A DNA stretch of 40,853 nucleotides from JASGKO01 sp049840595 (lineage in GTDB: Bacteria > Verrucomicrobiota > Verrucomicrobiia > Chthoniobacterales > Chthoniobacteraceae). Of the stretch, positions 19,569 to 27,734 are shown piece after piece (position 1 is the stretch's first letter; each line of letters begins with the position of its first letter). The position numbers were made by a program, and so were the translations under genes. The stretch covers positions 1 through 40,853 of the forward strand of contig JASGKO010000032.1 of NCBI GenBank assembly GCA_049840595.1. The letters are read 5' to 3'. Below the pieces are notes generated by a model. The model saw only the letters and a list, made by a program, of their open reading frames with translations. It was not told the DNA's origin and made no database searches.

Positions 19569-21221
19569 GTGAAGCCTGCTCTCTCTTCCAAGCTCATCCT
19601 CATGCTCGCGGCGTGCTTTGGTCTCGTGCAGATGACCGCCCATGGCCAGTCGCCCACTCCGGCGGCTGGCCCCGCTCCCACCGTTACTGCCGAGATGGGC
19701 GATGTCGGTGGCAAGTATTTCGGCAAGACGCCGGACCCGGCCAAAACGCGCCATTACTACATCGCCGCCGAGCCCGAGCTCTGGAACTTCGCGCCGCTGG
19801 GCGAAGATCCCGTTTGTGGGAAGACCTTCCCGCCGGCGTTCACCCTTAACCGCCTGTCGTGGAAAATTCGCTACGTACAATACACCGATGCCACCTTTAC
19901 GGCGCGGGCCCTCCCCACGGGCCGCTTGGGGATTCTCGGGCCCGTCCTGCGCGGGGTGACCGGCCAGTATCTTGCCGTCACGTTCCTCAACCGCAGCACC
20001 CAGCCGCTCTCGATGCACCCGCATGGGGTGCGGTATGACAAGGATAACGAGGGCTCCTACTACCAGCCTGCGCCGGGTCTCGGCGCGGCGGTGGCCCCGG
20101 GCGCGAAGTTTACCTACGTGTGGTATCTCGATGCCGATTCCGGCCCGCGCCTCGATGAGCCGAGCTCGAAGGCGTGGCTCTACCACAGCCACGTGGCGGG
20201 CGATGAAGAGACGAATCTCGGCCTGATCGGCTTCATCGTCGTCACCGATGCGAAGCGGGCCCGCCCCGATGGCACGCCGAACGATGTGGATCGCGAAATG
20301 GCCGCGCTCTTCAAAATCTTCGACGAGCCCGAGCTCGGCCAGGGCGAGGCCGTGGACCCCGATGATCTGCCGCCCGGCGATAAATCGGCCGCCGCGCCGC
20401 TTTCTTACGCCGATGCTTTGCAAAAGGCCGAGGAAGGCCAGCGCTACACGCTCAACGGTCTTTCCTTCGGTAATCTCGGCGGCCTGGAGATGAACCAGGG
20501 CGAACGCGTGCGCTGGTATCTCTTCGGCCTCGGCTCCGAGAGCGATTTTCACACCGCGCACTGGCACGGCGAGCGCGTCACGGTGGATGGGCGCAGCCGG
20601 AGCGATGTGGTGGAACTGCTTCCCGCCAGCATGCACGTGGCGGACATGGTGGCCGACGATCCCGGGCAATGGATTTTTCACTGCCATGTCGCCGAGCATA
20701 TGCAGGATGGAATGTTTGCCCGCTTCACCATTTATCCCACCGGCACGGTCGGGGCCAGCGCTGCGCCGGAGGTGGCTTTCTTTGGCATGCCCCAGGCGCT
20801 CCAGACGTTGCATTTCCAGAACAGCAGCCTCGCGCTCGATAAAAAGGACCCCGCCGCGAGCCAGATCTTCCTCGATGGACAGGTGAGCGTCCCGAATCCC
20901 TTTCCGGTCGCCCGGCAGGTCTTCACCATCCAGCTGGGCAGCAAAAAAATTGCGCTTCAGCCCGATGCCAGCGGCATCGCCGGTTCGCCCGATGGGATGT
21001 TGCTCGTCAAAAACATCGTCATCAATGGCAACGGAGTCGTGCGCGGTGGAATGCTCAAATTTGAGATCACCCTCAAGGGCGGCTCCTGGCTCAAGGAATT
21101 GCAGACCGCCCGCATTCTCGATCACAACCAGCTCGCGCACGGCAACGAATTGCCCATCGCGATGACGGTTTCCGGAGCCGAGCATCACGCCGCGGTTTCC
21201 CTGACGGCGGCCACGGAGTAA
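19569..21221 (+). CDS. periplasmic multicopper oxidase
   Basis: About 550 aa. All four copper-ligand motifs are present in order: MHPHG (residue ~150), YHSH (~205), HTAHWHG (~328) and HCHVAEHMQDGMF (~371). Type 1, 2 and 3 sites should therefore be complete and the enzyme able to reduce O2 to water while oxidising Cu(I), Fe(II), Mn(II) or phenolics. A C-terminal beta domain of ~150 residues follows the oxidase core. I prefer GTG 19569 because it places a signal peptide (LILMLAACFGLVQMTAHG) at the N-terminus and leaves the palindrome at 19507-19522 intergenic. The frame remains open to 19458, which would add an unlikely leader overlapping the SCO gene. Together with the SCO protein this forms a copper handling and detoxification module. 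Confidence 0.9.
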   Translation: MKPALSSKLILMLAACFGLVQMTAHGQSPTPAAGPAPTVTAEMGDVGGKYFGKTPDPAKTRHYYIAAEPELWNFAPLGEDPVCGKTFPPAFTLNRLSWKIRYVQYTDATFTARALPTGRLGILGPVLRGVTGQYLAVTFLNRSTQPLSMHPHGVRYDKDNEGSYYQPAPGLGAAVAPGAKFTYVWYLDADSGPRLDEPSSKAWLYHSHVAGDEETNLGLIGFIVVTDAKRARPDGTPNDVDREMAALFKIFDEPELGQGEAVDPDDLPPGDKSAAAPLSYADALQKAEEGQRYTLNGLSFGNLGGLEMNQGERVRWYLFGLGSESDFHTAHWHGERVTVDGRSRSDVVELLPASMHVADMVADDPGQWIFHCHVAEHMQDGMFARFTIYPTGTVGASAAPEVAFFGMPQALQTLHFQNSSLALDKKDPAASQIFLDGQVSVPNPFPVARQVFTIQLGSKKIALQPDASGIAGSPDGMLLVKNIVINGNGVVRGGMLKFEITLKGGSWLKELQTARILDHNQLAHGNELPIAMTVSGAEHHAAVSLTAATE

Positions 21222-21340
21222 GACGGAGCCCTTGCGCGGTTTTCACTCTGGACGGTCCATTTCCGGGATTTTCTCTGAAATGTGACCGCCGAATGACGGA
21301 TTGACTCCGCCCGCCGCCGCACTATGCTTTGGCCTCAAAT

Positions 21341-21424
21341 GCGGGGGCGCCATCCGGCTGAGACTCACGTGCCATGCGTGGGGACCCCTTGAACCTGATG
21401 CGGGTAATGCCGTCGAAGGGAGCA
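21341..21424 (+). promoter_or_regulatory. TPP (THI-box) riboswitch
   Basis: Sequence fits the thiamine pyrophosphate aptamer: GCGGGGGCGCC, then the invariant GGCTGAGA (21356-21363), a variable stem (CACGTGCCATGCGTG), then ACCCCTTGAACCTGATGC and GGGTAATGCCGTCGAAGGGA. It lies 80 bp before thiC on the same strand. Thiamine pyrophosphate binding should lower thiC expression. I see no strong U-tract terminator after it, so control of translation initiation is more likely than attenuation (inference). Confidence 0.95.
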
Positions 21425-21503
21425 AGGTTTCAGCCCGTTCGCACCCTCGCGAAGCGCATTTTTTGTCCTCTCAACTATCAACTCTCAACCATCCACTTTC
21501 CCG

Positions 21504-23460
21504 ATGATCGCACCGAAAGACTCCATCGAACCGCAGAGCACCGACGCCCTTCCCGCCAGCACCCGCGTTTACGTGCAGGGCGAGCTTTTCCCCGAGGTGC
21601 GCGTGCCGATGCGCGAGATCGCGCTTTCGCCGACGAAGAGCTTCAACGGTCAGCTGGAGCAAAACGAGCCGGTGCGGGTGTACGACACCAGCGGCCCGTG
21701 GGGTGATTCGGATTTCGATGGCAGTGTCACCGAGGGTCTGCCGACCTTGCGCGCGAAGTGGATTCGCGAGCGCGGCGATGTCGAGGAATACGATGGCCGT
21801 GAAGTTCAGCCGATGGATAACGGCTACCTCTCCGGCAAGCATGCCGAGTACCGCGAGCAAGGCCGAGCGCAACCGCCTGCTGGAATTCCCGGGGCTGAAG
21901 CGTCCCGTGCTGCGCGGGAAAGCGGGGCAGGCCGTCACCCAGCTCGCCTATGCGAAGGCGGGGATCATCACGCCGGAGATGGAATTCATCGCCATCCGCG
22001 AAAACATGCGCCGCGCGGAAATCGCCGAGCTGTCGAAGGACATTCGGCGCAACGACCTCGACAAGCAGCACGCCGGTTCCACGCAGAACCAGGACGACTT
22101 TACCCCCTCCATCTTCCGCCGTTTCCCGCAACGGATTCCGAAGGAAATCACCCCCGAGTTCGTCCGCAGCGAAGTCGCCGCCGGGCGCGCAATCATTCCG
22201 TCGAATATCAATCACCCCGAGCTGGAGCCGATGATCATCGGTCGCAACTTCCTCGTGAAGATCAATGCGAACATCGGCAACAGCGCCGTCGCCTCCAGCA
22301 TTGAGGAGGAAGTGGAAAAGATGCGCTGGGCCACCAAGTGGGGCGCGGATACGGTGATGGACCTTTCCACCGGCAAGAACATCCACGCGACCCGCGAGTG
22401 GATTCTCCGCAATTCGCCCGTGCCCATCGGCACCGTGCCCATCTACCAGGCGCTCGAAAAAGTCGGCGGCAAGGCCGAGGAGCTCACCTGGGAAATCTTC
22501 CGCGATACCCTCATCGAGCAGGCCGAGCAGGGCGTGGATTACTTCACCATTCACGCCGGCGTGCTCCTGCGCTTCATCCCGCTCACCGCGAGCCGCATGA
22601 CGGGCATCGTCTCCCGCGGCGGCAGCATCATGGCCAAGTGGTGCCTCGCCCATCACCAGGAGAATTTCCTCTACACCCATTGGGACGACATCTGCGACAT
22701 CATGGCTGCCTATGACGTGAGCTTCAGCATCGGCGACGGCCTGCGCCCCGGCTCGATTGCCGACGCCAACGACCGCGCCCAGTTCGGCGAACTCGAAGTG
22801 CAGGGCGAACTCACCAAGCGCGCCTGGGCCAAGGGCGTGCAGGTGATGAATGAAGGCCCCGGCCACGTGCCGATGCACATGATCGAGGAAAACATGGCCA
22901 AGCAACTCGAATGGTGCCACGAAGCGCCCTTCTATACCCTCGGGCCGCTCACCACCGACATCGCCCCCGGCTACGATCACCTCACCAGCGGCATCGGCGC
23001 CGCGATGATCGGCTGGTATGGCTGCGCCATGCTCTGCTACGTCACGCCCAAGGAACACCTCGGCCTGCCGAACAAAAAGGACGTGAAAGACGGCGTGATC
23101 ACCTACAAAATCGCCGCCCACGCCGCCGACCTCGCCAAAGGCCACCCCGGCGCCCAATACCGCGACAACGCGCTCAGCAAAGCCCGCTTCGAATTCCGCT
23201 GGGAAGACCAGTTCAACCTCAGTCTCGATCCCGTCACCGCCCGCGAGTTCCACGACGAAACCCTCCCGCAGGAAGGTGCCAAAAGCGCCCACTTCTGCAG
23301 CATGTGCGGTCCGCACTTCTGCTCGATGAAAATCACCGAAGACGTCCGGAAATACGCCGCCGAACAAGGCGTGAATGAAGAGGCCGCGCTGGCGAAGGGG
23401 ATGGAGGAGAAGAGCAAGGAGTTTGCGGACAAAGGTAATGAACTCTACGCGAAAGCGTAA
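21504..23460 (+). CDS. thiC: phosphomethylpyrimidine synthase ThiC; one frameshift
   Basis: Radical-SAM enzyme converting aminoimidazole ribotide to hydroxymethylpyrimidine phosphate in thiamine synthesis, about 651 aa when rejoined. The N-terminal ThiC-associated domain is followed by GYLSGKHAEYRE, LLEFPGLKRPVLRGKAG, NEGPGHVPMHMIEENM and TTDIAPGYDHLTSGIGAAMI. The C-terminal cluster motif CSMCGPHFC (Cys-x2-Cys-x4-Cys) is complete. The frame moves by one base near 21855-21865, between HAEYREQ and AERNRLLEFPG: the DNA GAGCAAGGCCGAGCG holds one base too many or two too few. Everything else is intact, so I treat it as functional with a base-call error. It is preceded by a TPP riboswitch. Confidence 0.95.
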
Positions 23461-23472
23461 TTCGTTTTCCGT

Positions 23473-24012
23473 ATGAAAAATGAACTCGATATCGTCCGGG
23501 ATGTTTCCGAACGCTTGGACGATATTTGTGTTGGTTACATGCTCACCGGTTCAATGGCGATGAACTATTACGCCCAGCCGCGCATGACCCGTGACATTGA
23601 TCTCGTGGTGGCGATTGCACTGTCGGACGTGGCCCCAATTATCAGCGCATTTCAGCCCGATTATTATGTCTTCCCCGACGCGGTCCGAAGCTCCATCGCG
23701 CATCAATCGATGTTCAATCTCATCCATCAGGAGAGCATCATCAAAGTGGACTGCATCGTCCGCAAAAGCAGTCCCTATCGACAGATGGAGTTCGAAAGGC
23801 GTCAGCGAATTCAGATCGAAGATTTCTCCACCTGGATTGTCAGCAAGGAAGACCTCATCATCTCAAAACTTGAGTGGGCCAAACCATCACACTCCGAGTT
23901 GCAATTACGCGACGTGAAAAACCTGGCAGAGACTGGATTTGACGTCGAATATCTCGAGCACTGGACGAAAGAACTCGGATTGTATAGTCTGTGGCAGGAA
24001 TGCAATCCATGA
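23473..24012 (+). CDS. MNT-type nucleotidyltransferase-fold protein (cassette 1)
   Basis: 179 aa. The N-terminal nucleotidyltransferase core reads MLTGSMAMNYYAQPRMTRDIDLVVA: the G-S motif is followed by the D-x-D-L metal site, as in minimal nucleotidyltransferases of the AbiEii/DUF6036 kind. A further acidic residue is in IIKVDCIVRK, and SKEDLIISKLEWAKPSHSELQLRDVKNL is the helical part typical of this group. It starts 12 bp after thiC and overlaps the following small gene by 4 bp (ATGA), so the two are coupled. Related pairs often behave as toxin/antitoxin modules, but which partner would be the toxin is unknown here. Confidence 0.75.
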   Translation: MKNELDIVRDVSERLDDICVGYMLTGSMAMNYYAQPRMTRDIDLVVAIALSDVAPIISAFQPDYYVFPDAVRSSIAHQSMFNLIHQESIIKVDCIVRKSSPYRQMEFERRQRIQIEDFSTWIVSKEDLIISKLEWAKPSHSELQLRDVKNLAETGFDVEYLEHWTKELGLYSLWQECNP

Positions 24013-24251
24013 CCGATACATCCCCAGAGGTAGCCGCTCTGGTGCGAGAACGCTTAATGGCATTATCTGGTTCGCGACGCTTTGTAATGGGTTCACAAAT
24101 GTTTGATGCTGCGCGACGGATGGTGATTGCGTCGTTGCCGAATAATCTTTTGGAAAGTGAACGGAGGCAACTTTTGTTCAAGCGTCTCTACGGAGAAGAC
24201 CTACCCATCGGTTGCAATGATGAGAAGTTACGTGCCACAAACAAATTGTAA
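24009..24251 (+). CDS. small uncharacterised partner of the MNT-type nucleotidyltransferase
   Basis: 80 aa, soluble and probably helical: VAALVRERLMALSGSRRFVM then QMFDAARRMVIASLPNN. ATG 24009 overlaps the nucleotidyltransferase stop (ATGA), and AGGA about 9 bp upstream offers a ribosome site, unlike most genes here. I do not recognise a named family. The pattern of a short Arg-rich helical protein fused or coupled to a nucleotidyltransferase gene recurs in cyanobacterial and verrucomicrobial genomes, to my recollection. A toxin/antitoxin or regulatory role is inference only. Confidence 0.65.
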   Translation: MTDTSPEVAALVRERLMALSGSRRFVMGSQMFDAARRMVIASLPNNLLESERRQLLFKRLYGEDLPIGCNDEKLRATNKL

Positions 24252-24414
24252 TCCCGCCGGTATTTAAAGACCTTCATGAAAACCGATCTGGCAAAACTGT
24301 TTTCCGAATGCATGCCCAGACTTCGAGAAATTTCCATTCATCGGGTCTGATCCTCGTCAGATATTGCATGATGGGAATAGGGGGCAGGCGAAAAATCTTG
24401 ACAGCGTTTAATTT

Positions 24415-24430
24415 CGAGGCTTGAGCCTCG
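24415..24430. repeat. palindromic intergenic repeat, GCTnnAGC family
   Basis: CGAGGCT-TG-AGCCTCG, a perfect 7-bp-arm dyad. Its arms recur at 26207-26224 and it is related to the dyads at 25325-25340 and 26175-26259. It lies in a 288-bp gene-free stretch (24252-24539) before the zinc-cluster gene, in which I see no other clear signal. Confidence 0.6.
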
Positions 24431-24539
24431 CGTGGGGACGGTGTCTAAATTGAGTAAACCTCGGCGAGTTTTTAGATCTCGCAGGGCACGCGCCCGAATT
24501 CCTTGCGCTCAGCACGCAGCCCGTCTACCGTCCGCGCCG

Positions 24540-25289
24540 ATGAAGTGGCTTGTCTTCCTATTGTTAGTCGGTGTGGTGGCGTATGAGGGTTACCGGTATG
24601 TGAATCGTGCGGATTCCGGGGCCTCACTTTCCGTGGCGTCGATCACCCAAGCAATCAGCACCGCGGTCGCGAAAACGCCGGTGGATGAAAAAACCGGCCG
24701 GCCCCTGGTGCCCTGCGATCTTTGCGAAGGTGAGGGGACGATCAAATGCACCGCACCGGGTTGCGTGGATGGCTGGGTCGATTGTCCCGGCCCTTGCCTG
24801 AAATTATCCGTCGGTCGCTGGGAACACATGGATGTGCCGGGACATGATCCTAGCGAACTGTGGCAGAAATTTACCTACGCGCACGGTTATCAAGCCTGGA
24901 CCACGGCGCACATCGGGCAGGTCATCGAAATGCGCGATGGCATCCCGACCAATATCGGCCCCTGCCCCATTTGCGGCGGCAAGGGCAAGGTTCCCTGCAA
25001 AGTCTGCCAGGGGACAGGCCGGGTGATTTGCCCACGCTGCCACGGGACGAAGTATATCGTTGCGAAATTGGTCGTCACCCCCACTCCGGCTTTCCTGACT
25101 CAAGTTCGCCCGATCGTCGCCTCTACTCCGGCTCCGCCAAATCGGGACGAAGTGATTCAGCTCAAGGATGGCACCACCATTCACGGCGAAATCGTGATCG
25201 ACGATGGTGATACGCTCTGGATTCGCAAGCTCAACGGAGAGCGGATCCAAATCGCCAGACGAAAGCTGCTGCGCTCCTCGGCGCAATAG
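24540..25289 (+). CDS. membrane-anchored protein with DnaJ-type CxxCxGxG zinc motifs
   Basis: 249 aa from ATG 24540, which begins a single N-terminal membrane segment (WLVFLLLVGVVAYEGYRYV); the longer frame to 24432 adds a non-hydrophobic leader. Five Cys pairs follow: CDLCEGEGTIKC, CVDGWVDCPGPC, CPICGGKGKVPC, CKVCQGTG and CPRCHGTKY, resembling the zinc-binding region of DnaJ but without a J domain. The C-terminal ~50 residues (DGTTIHGEIVIDDGDTLWI) look like a small beta domain with a repeated-strand pattern. A periplasmic or membrane-surface binding role for unfolded protein or RNA is conceivable, but unsupported. There is no neighbour in operon arrangement. Confidence 0.75.
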   Translation: MKWLVFLLLVGVVAYEGYRYVNRADSGASLSVASITQAISTAVAKTPVDEKTGRPLVPCDLCEGEGTIKCTAPGCVDGWVDCPGPCLKLSVGRWEHMDVPGHDPSELWQKFTYAHGYQAWTTAHIGQVIEMRDGIPTNIGPCPICGGKGKVPCKVCQGTGRVICPRCHGTKYIVAKLVVTPTPAFLTQVRPIVASTPAPPNRDEVIQLKDGTTIHGEIVIDDGDTLWIRKLNGERIQIARRKLLRSSAQ

Positions 25290-25324
25290 CCGCCGGGGCT
25301 CCAGCCGGGTGGAGATCTGCGTCG

Positions 25325-25340
25325 CCAAGCTCGAGCTTGG
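25325..25340. repeat. palindromic intergenic repeat, GCTnnAGC family
   Basis: CCAAGCTCGAGCTTGG, a perfect 16-bp palindrome 32 bp before the zeta-like gene. A weaker relative, GGCTCCAGCC, is at 25297-25306. The flanks (GTCG before, TGACGAG after) match the copy at 26234-26259, showing that a longer unit is shared. Confidence 0.65.
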
Positions 25341-25371
25341 TGACGAGACGGGAAAAGGATATGGAAGACGT

Positions 25372-26106
25372 ATGAACCCAGTTCTCTGCATTCTCGGGGG
25401 TTGCAATGGGGCGGGCAAGACCACGCTGGCGCGTGAGCTATTGCCGCGGCTGGGATTGATGCGGTTTTTGAATGCGGATGAGATCGCGCGCGGGCTTTCT
25501 CCACTGGACCCTTCGCTCAGTGCGTTTCGGGCCGGGCGGATATTGCTGGAGGAGGTGCGTTCGCTCATTAAGACGAGAGCCAGCTTTGCGATTGAATCTA
25601 CGCTGAGTGGCAAAACTCACCTCGCGTTGATTCGCGAGGCGAAGGCGGGTGGTTACCGGGTGGTGTTGCATTACATCACGATTGGCTCTGCCGCGCAGGC
25701 GGTTGAGCGCGTGGCGTTGCGGGTGAAGCTGGGTGGGCACCATGTGCCCGAAGATGATATCCGGCGGCGTTTTGAGCGGAGCCATCGGCATTTTCTGGAG
25801 GATTATCTGCCGCTTGCTGAAGAGTGGGGCTTATGGGACAATCAATTACCGCCACCGAGGCTGATTGCGGACAGCCAGACGCACACGATTCACGAATTGA
25901 AGGCCATGCTCCAGTCCAACTCCATCCAGGAAACCGGTCCGCGCGAAATGTCGGAGACGTCGAAGATCGTGCTCGAAGCGGGCCGCATCGCGACGGAGAA
26001 GATGCTCGATTATTACCGGCGGATGGGGATTGAGGTGACTCCTCAGATGACTCTCGCCCCTGAACCGCCGCAAGCCACTCGTCTCAAAGCGGGCCAGGTT
26101 GGATAA
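25372..26106 (+). CDS. zeta-toxin-like P-loop kinase with C-terminal extension
   Basis: 244 aa. The N-terminal AAA_33/zeta-toxin fold has the P-loop GGCNGAGKTTLA, then FLNADEIARGL and AIESTLSGKTHL, the Asp and Glu-Ser-Thr residues typical of UDP-GlcNAc-kinase-type zeta proteins. The Arg-rich lid is RRRFERSHRHFLEDYLPLAEE. After residue ~185 comes an extra ~55-residue tail (MSETSKIVLEAGRIATEKML) that could be a fused small partner. No separate epsilon-like antitoxin gene is visible upstream, where only palindromic repeats occur. Start ATG 25372 is preferred: it has GGAAGA a few bases upstream and directly precedes the P-loop strand. Confidence 0.8.
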   Translation: MNPVLCILGGCNGAGKTTLARELLPRLGLMRFLNADEIARGLSPLDPSLSAFRAGRILLEEVRSLIKTRASFAIESTLSGKTHLALIREAKAGGYRVVLHYITIGSAAQAVERVALRVKLGGHHVPEDDIRRRFERSHRHFLEDYLPLAEEWGLWDNQLPPPRLIADSQTHTIHELKAMLQSNSIQETGPREMSETSKIVLEAGRIATEKMLDYYRRMGIEVTPQMTLAPEPPQATRLKAGQVG

Positions 26107-26174
26107 AGGACTGGCGGTTTAGAGGATGCGATGGAGCCCCGATTGCGCGGCGGCTTGACGCCCTTCTCCTCGCA

Positions 26175-26259
26175 CCCAAGCTCCAGCTTGGGCGCGCAAC
26201 TATCTGGCGAGGCTCCAGCCTCGCGGGGATCGGCGTCACCAAGCTGGAGCCTGGTGACG
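26175..26259. repeat. cluster of three palindromic repeats
   Basis: Three adjacent dyads: CCCAAGCT-CC-AGCTTGGG (26175-26192, perfect), GCGAGGCT-CC-AGCCTCGC (26207-26224, perfect) and CGTCACCAAGCT-GG-AGCCTGGTGACG (26234-26259, one mismatch). They fill much of the 272-bp gap between the zeta-like gene and the phosphoesterase. Compensatory differences between the copies keep the palindromes intact, suggesting that the folded form is selected. Confidence 0.7.
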
Positions 26260-26378
26260 AGGGGAGCGGGCCACAGGCGGTGGGGGAAAGAAGCGGTTGC
26301 GTGGTGGCTTGACGTTTTGGCGGGTGGTGTGGAGGATCGCGGCATTGGTCTCCGCCGGGTCTCCACGGCTTCCTCTTC

Positions 26379-27110
26379 ATGAAAATCCTCTTCGTTGCTG
26401 ATTTGCATTACTCGCTCAAGCAGTTCGACTGGTTGGTGGCGCAGGCGGGGGAGTATGATTTCGTGAGTATTGGCGGGGATTTGCTCGACTTGGGCTCGGC
26501 GCTGGATTTCGACGTGCAGATCGTGGTGGTGGAGAAATACCTCCATGGGCTGCGGCAGAAGACACAGCTGCTGGTGAGCTCGGGGAATCACGATGGGGAC
26601 AGCCGCAATGCGGCGGATGAATCGATCGCGCATTGGCTCACGCTCTCGCGGGCGCAGAATTTGTTTGTGGATAATGACAGCGTGCTGGTGGGCGAGACGC
26701 TGATTACGATCTGCCCGTGGTGGGATGGGCCGGTGTCGCGCGCGGAGCTGGAGGCGTTCCTGCTGCGCGAATCGGCGAAGCCGCGGCGGCGCTGGATTTG
26801 GATTCATCATGCGCCTTCCGCCGGTTCGCCGACGAGCTGGACGGGGAAGAAATTCGCGGGCGATGAATCGCTGCGGGAGTGGATCGAGCGCTTCCAGCCG
26901 GATATCGTGCTGAGCGGGCACATTCACAACTCGCCCTACTACGCGGAAGGGGCGTGGATCGATCAAATTGGCGCGACCTGGGTTTTCAATCCGGGGCGGC
27001 AAATCGGCCCGAGCCCGGCGCATATCCGCCTCGATCTGGGCGAGGGAACGGCGGAATGGACTTCGCTGGAGGGGCAATCACTCCGCCGGCTCGCTTTTGC
27101 GGATCGTTGA
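26379..27110 (+). CDS. calcineurin-like metallophosphoesterase
   Basis: 243 aa. The full set of dinuclear-metal motifs is present in order: DLHYS (residue ~8), GGDLLD (~33), GNHD (~68), HHAP (~146) and GHIHN (~184). It is a cytoplasmic phosphoesterase of the DUF/YfcE-like or Icc-like size class; the substrate (cyclic nucleotide, phosphodiester or other) cannot be assigned. It converges with the cyclic-nucleotide-binding gene at 27078-27569, overlapping by 33 bp, which makes a cyclic-nucleotide link tempting but unproven. No Shine-Dalgarno precedes the ATG. Confidence 0.9.
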   Translation: MKILFVADLHYSLKQFDWLVAQAGEYDFVSIGGDLLDLGSALDFDVQIVVVEKYLHGLRQKTQLLVSSGNHDGDSRNAADESIAHWLTLSRAQNLFVDNDSVLVGETLITICPWWDGPVSRAELEAFLLRESAKPRRRWIWIHHAPSAGSPTSWTGKKFAGDESLREWIERFQPDIVLSGHIHNSPYYAEGAWIDQIGATWVFNPGRQIGPSPAHIRLDLGEGTAEWTSLEGQSLRRLAFADR

Positions 27111-27569
27111 ATCGCTGGGGCGGATGTGCTGGCGCGGCTGGCGGTGCATGAGCGTTTCCAGCACGCCATCGACCATGCTCAGGTGGTCGTGGCCTTCATA
27201 CTGATGTTTTACATCCACTAGATACTTGTTGAGCGCATCGAGGCGGCGGCCGAGGAGTTCGCACACGTGGAGGGCCAGCTTGGGCGTGGTTTCCAGGGCG
27301 ACGAGCGGTTCTTCCACCACGTAGAAGGCGCAGGGCTGGGTAGTGCGGACGGTGGCGGTATGCGGCGTGCCCAGCAGTGCGGAAAGCTCGCCGAAGACCG
27401 CGCCCGGCTCGGCGGCGGTGGCCACTTGCACGTCGCCTTTCATCACGGACACCGCGCCTTCGGCCAGCACCAGCAGCCGCCCGGTGCTCGTGCCCTCTTC
27501 GATGATCACCGTGCCGGCTTCGAATCGCTGGAGCGGGTGATCTTTCAAGCTGTCGAGGATGGCGGACAT
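27078..27569 (-). CDS. cyclic nucleotide-binding domain protein
   Basis: 163 aa, one cNMP-binding (Crp-type) beta-roll: LQRFEAGTVIIEEGTSTGRL, then the phosphate-binding cassette GAVFGELSALLGTPHTATVRT, followed by a C-helix and a helical tail. It has no DNA-binding domain, so it is a stand-alone sensor rather than a Crp-type transcription factor. The ligand-contacting Glu in GEL is present, while the usual Arg-Ser/Ala before the TA is replaced by PH, leaving nucleotide specificity open. It converges with the phosphoesterase. Confidence 0.87.
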   Translation of the reverse strand: MSAILDSLKDHPLQRFEAGTVIIEEGTSTGRLLVLAEGAVSVMKGDVQVATAAEPGAVFGELSALLGTPHTATVRTTQPCAFYVVEEPLVALETTPKLALHVCELLGRRLDALNKYLVDVKHQYEGHDHLSMVDGVLETLMHRQPRQHIRPSDSTIRKSEPAE

Positions 27570-27734
27570 CGCGCCCGCATTATTCGCGAAGGCGGTTGGG
27601 AGTAAATCTTAAAAGCGACGACAGGCCGCGTTCCGCCCGTTCGGCGCATTTAGGATTGTCCTCGCGCCCCTGCTTGATTACAAAGGAGCAAGGCATTCGT
27701 TCTTACCGCAGGCAAACCCTTTACTCCTCTCGCT

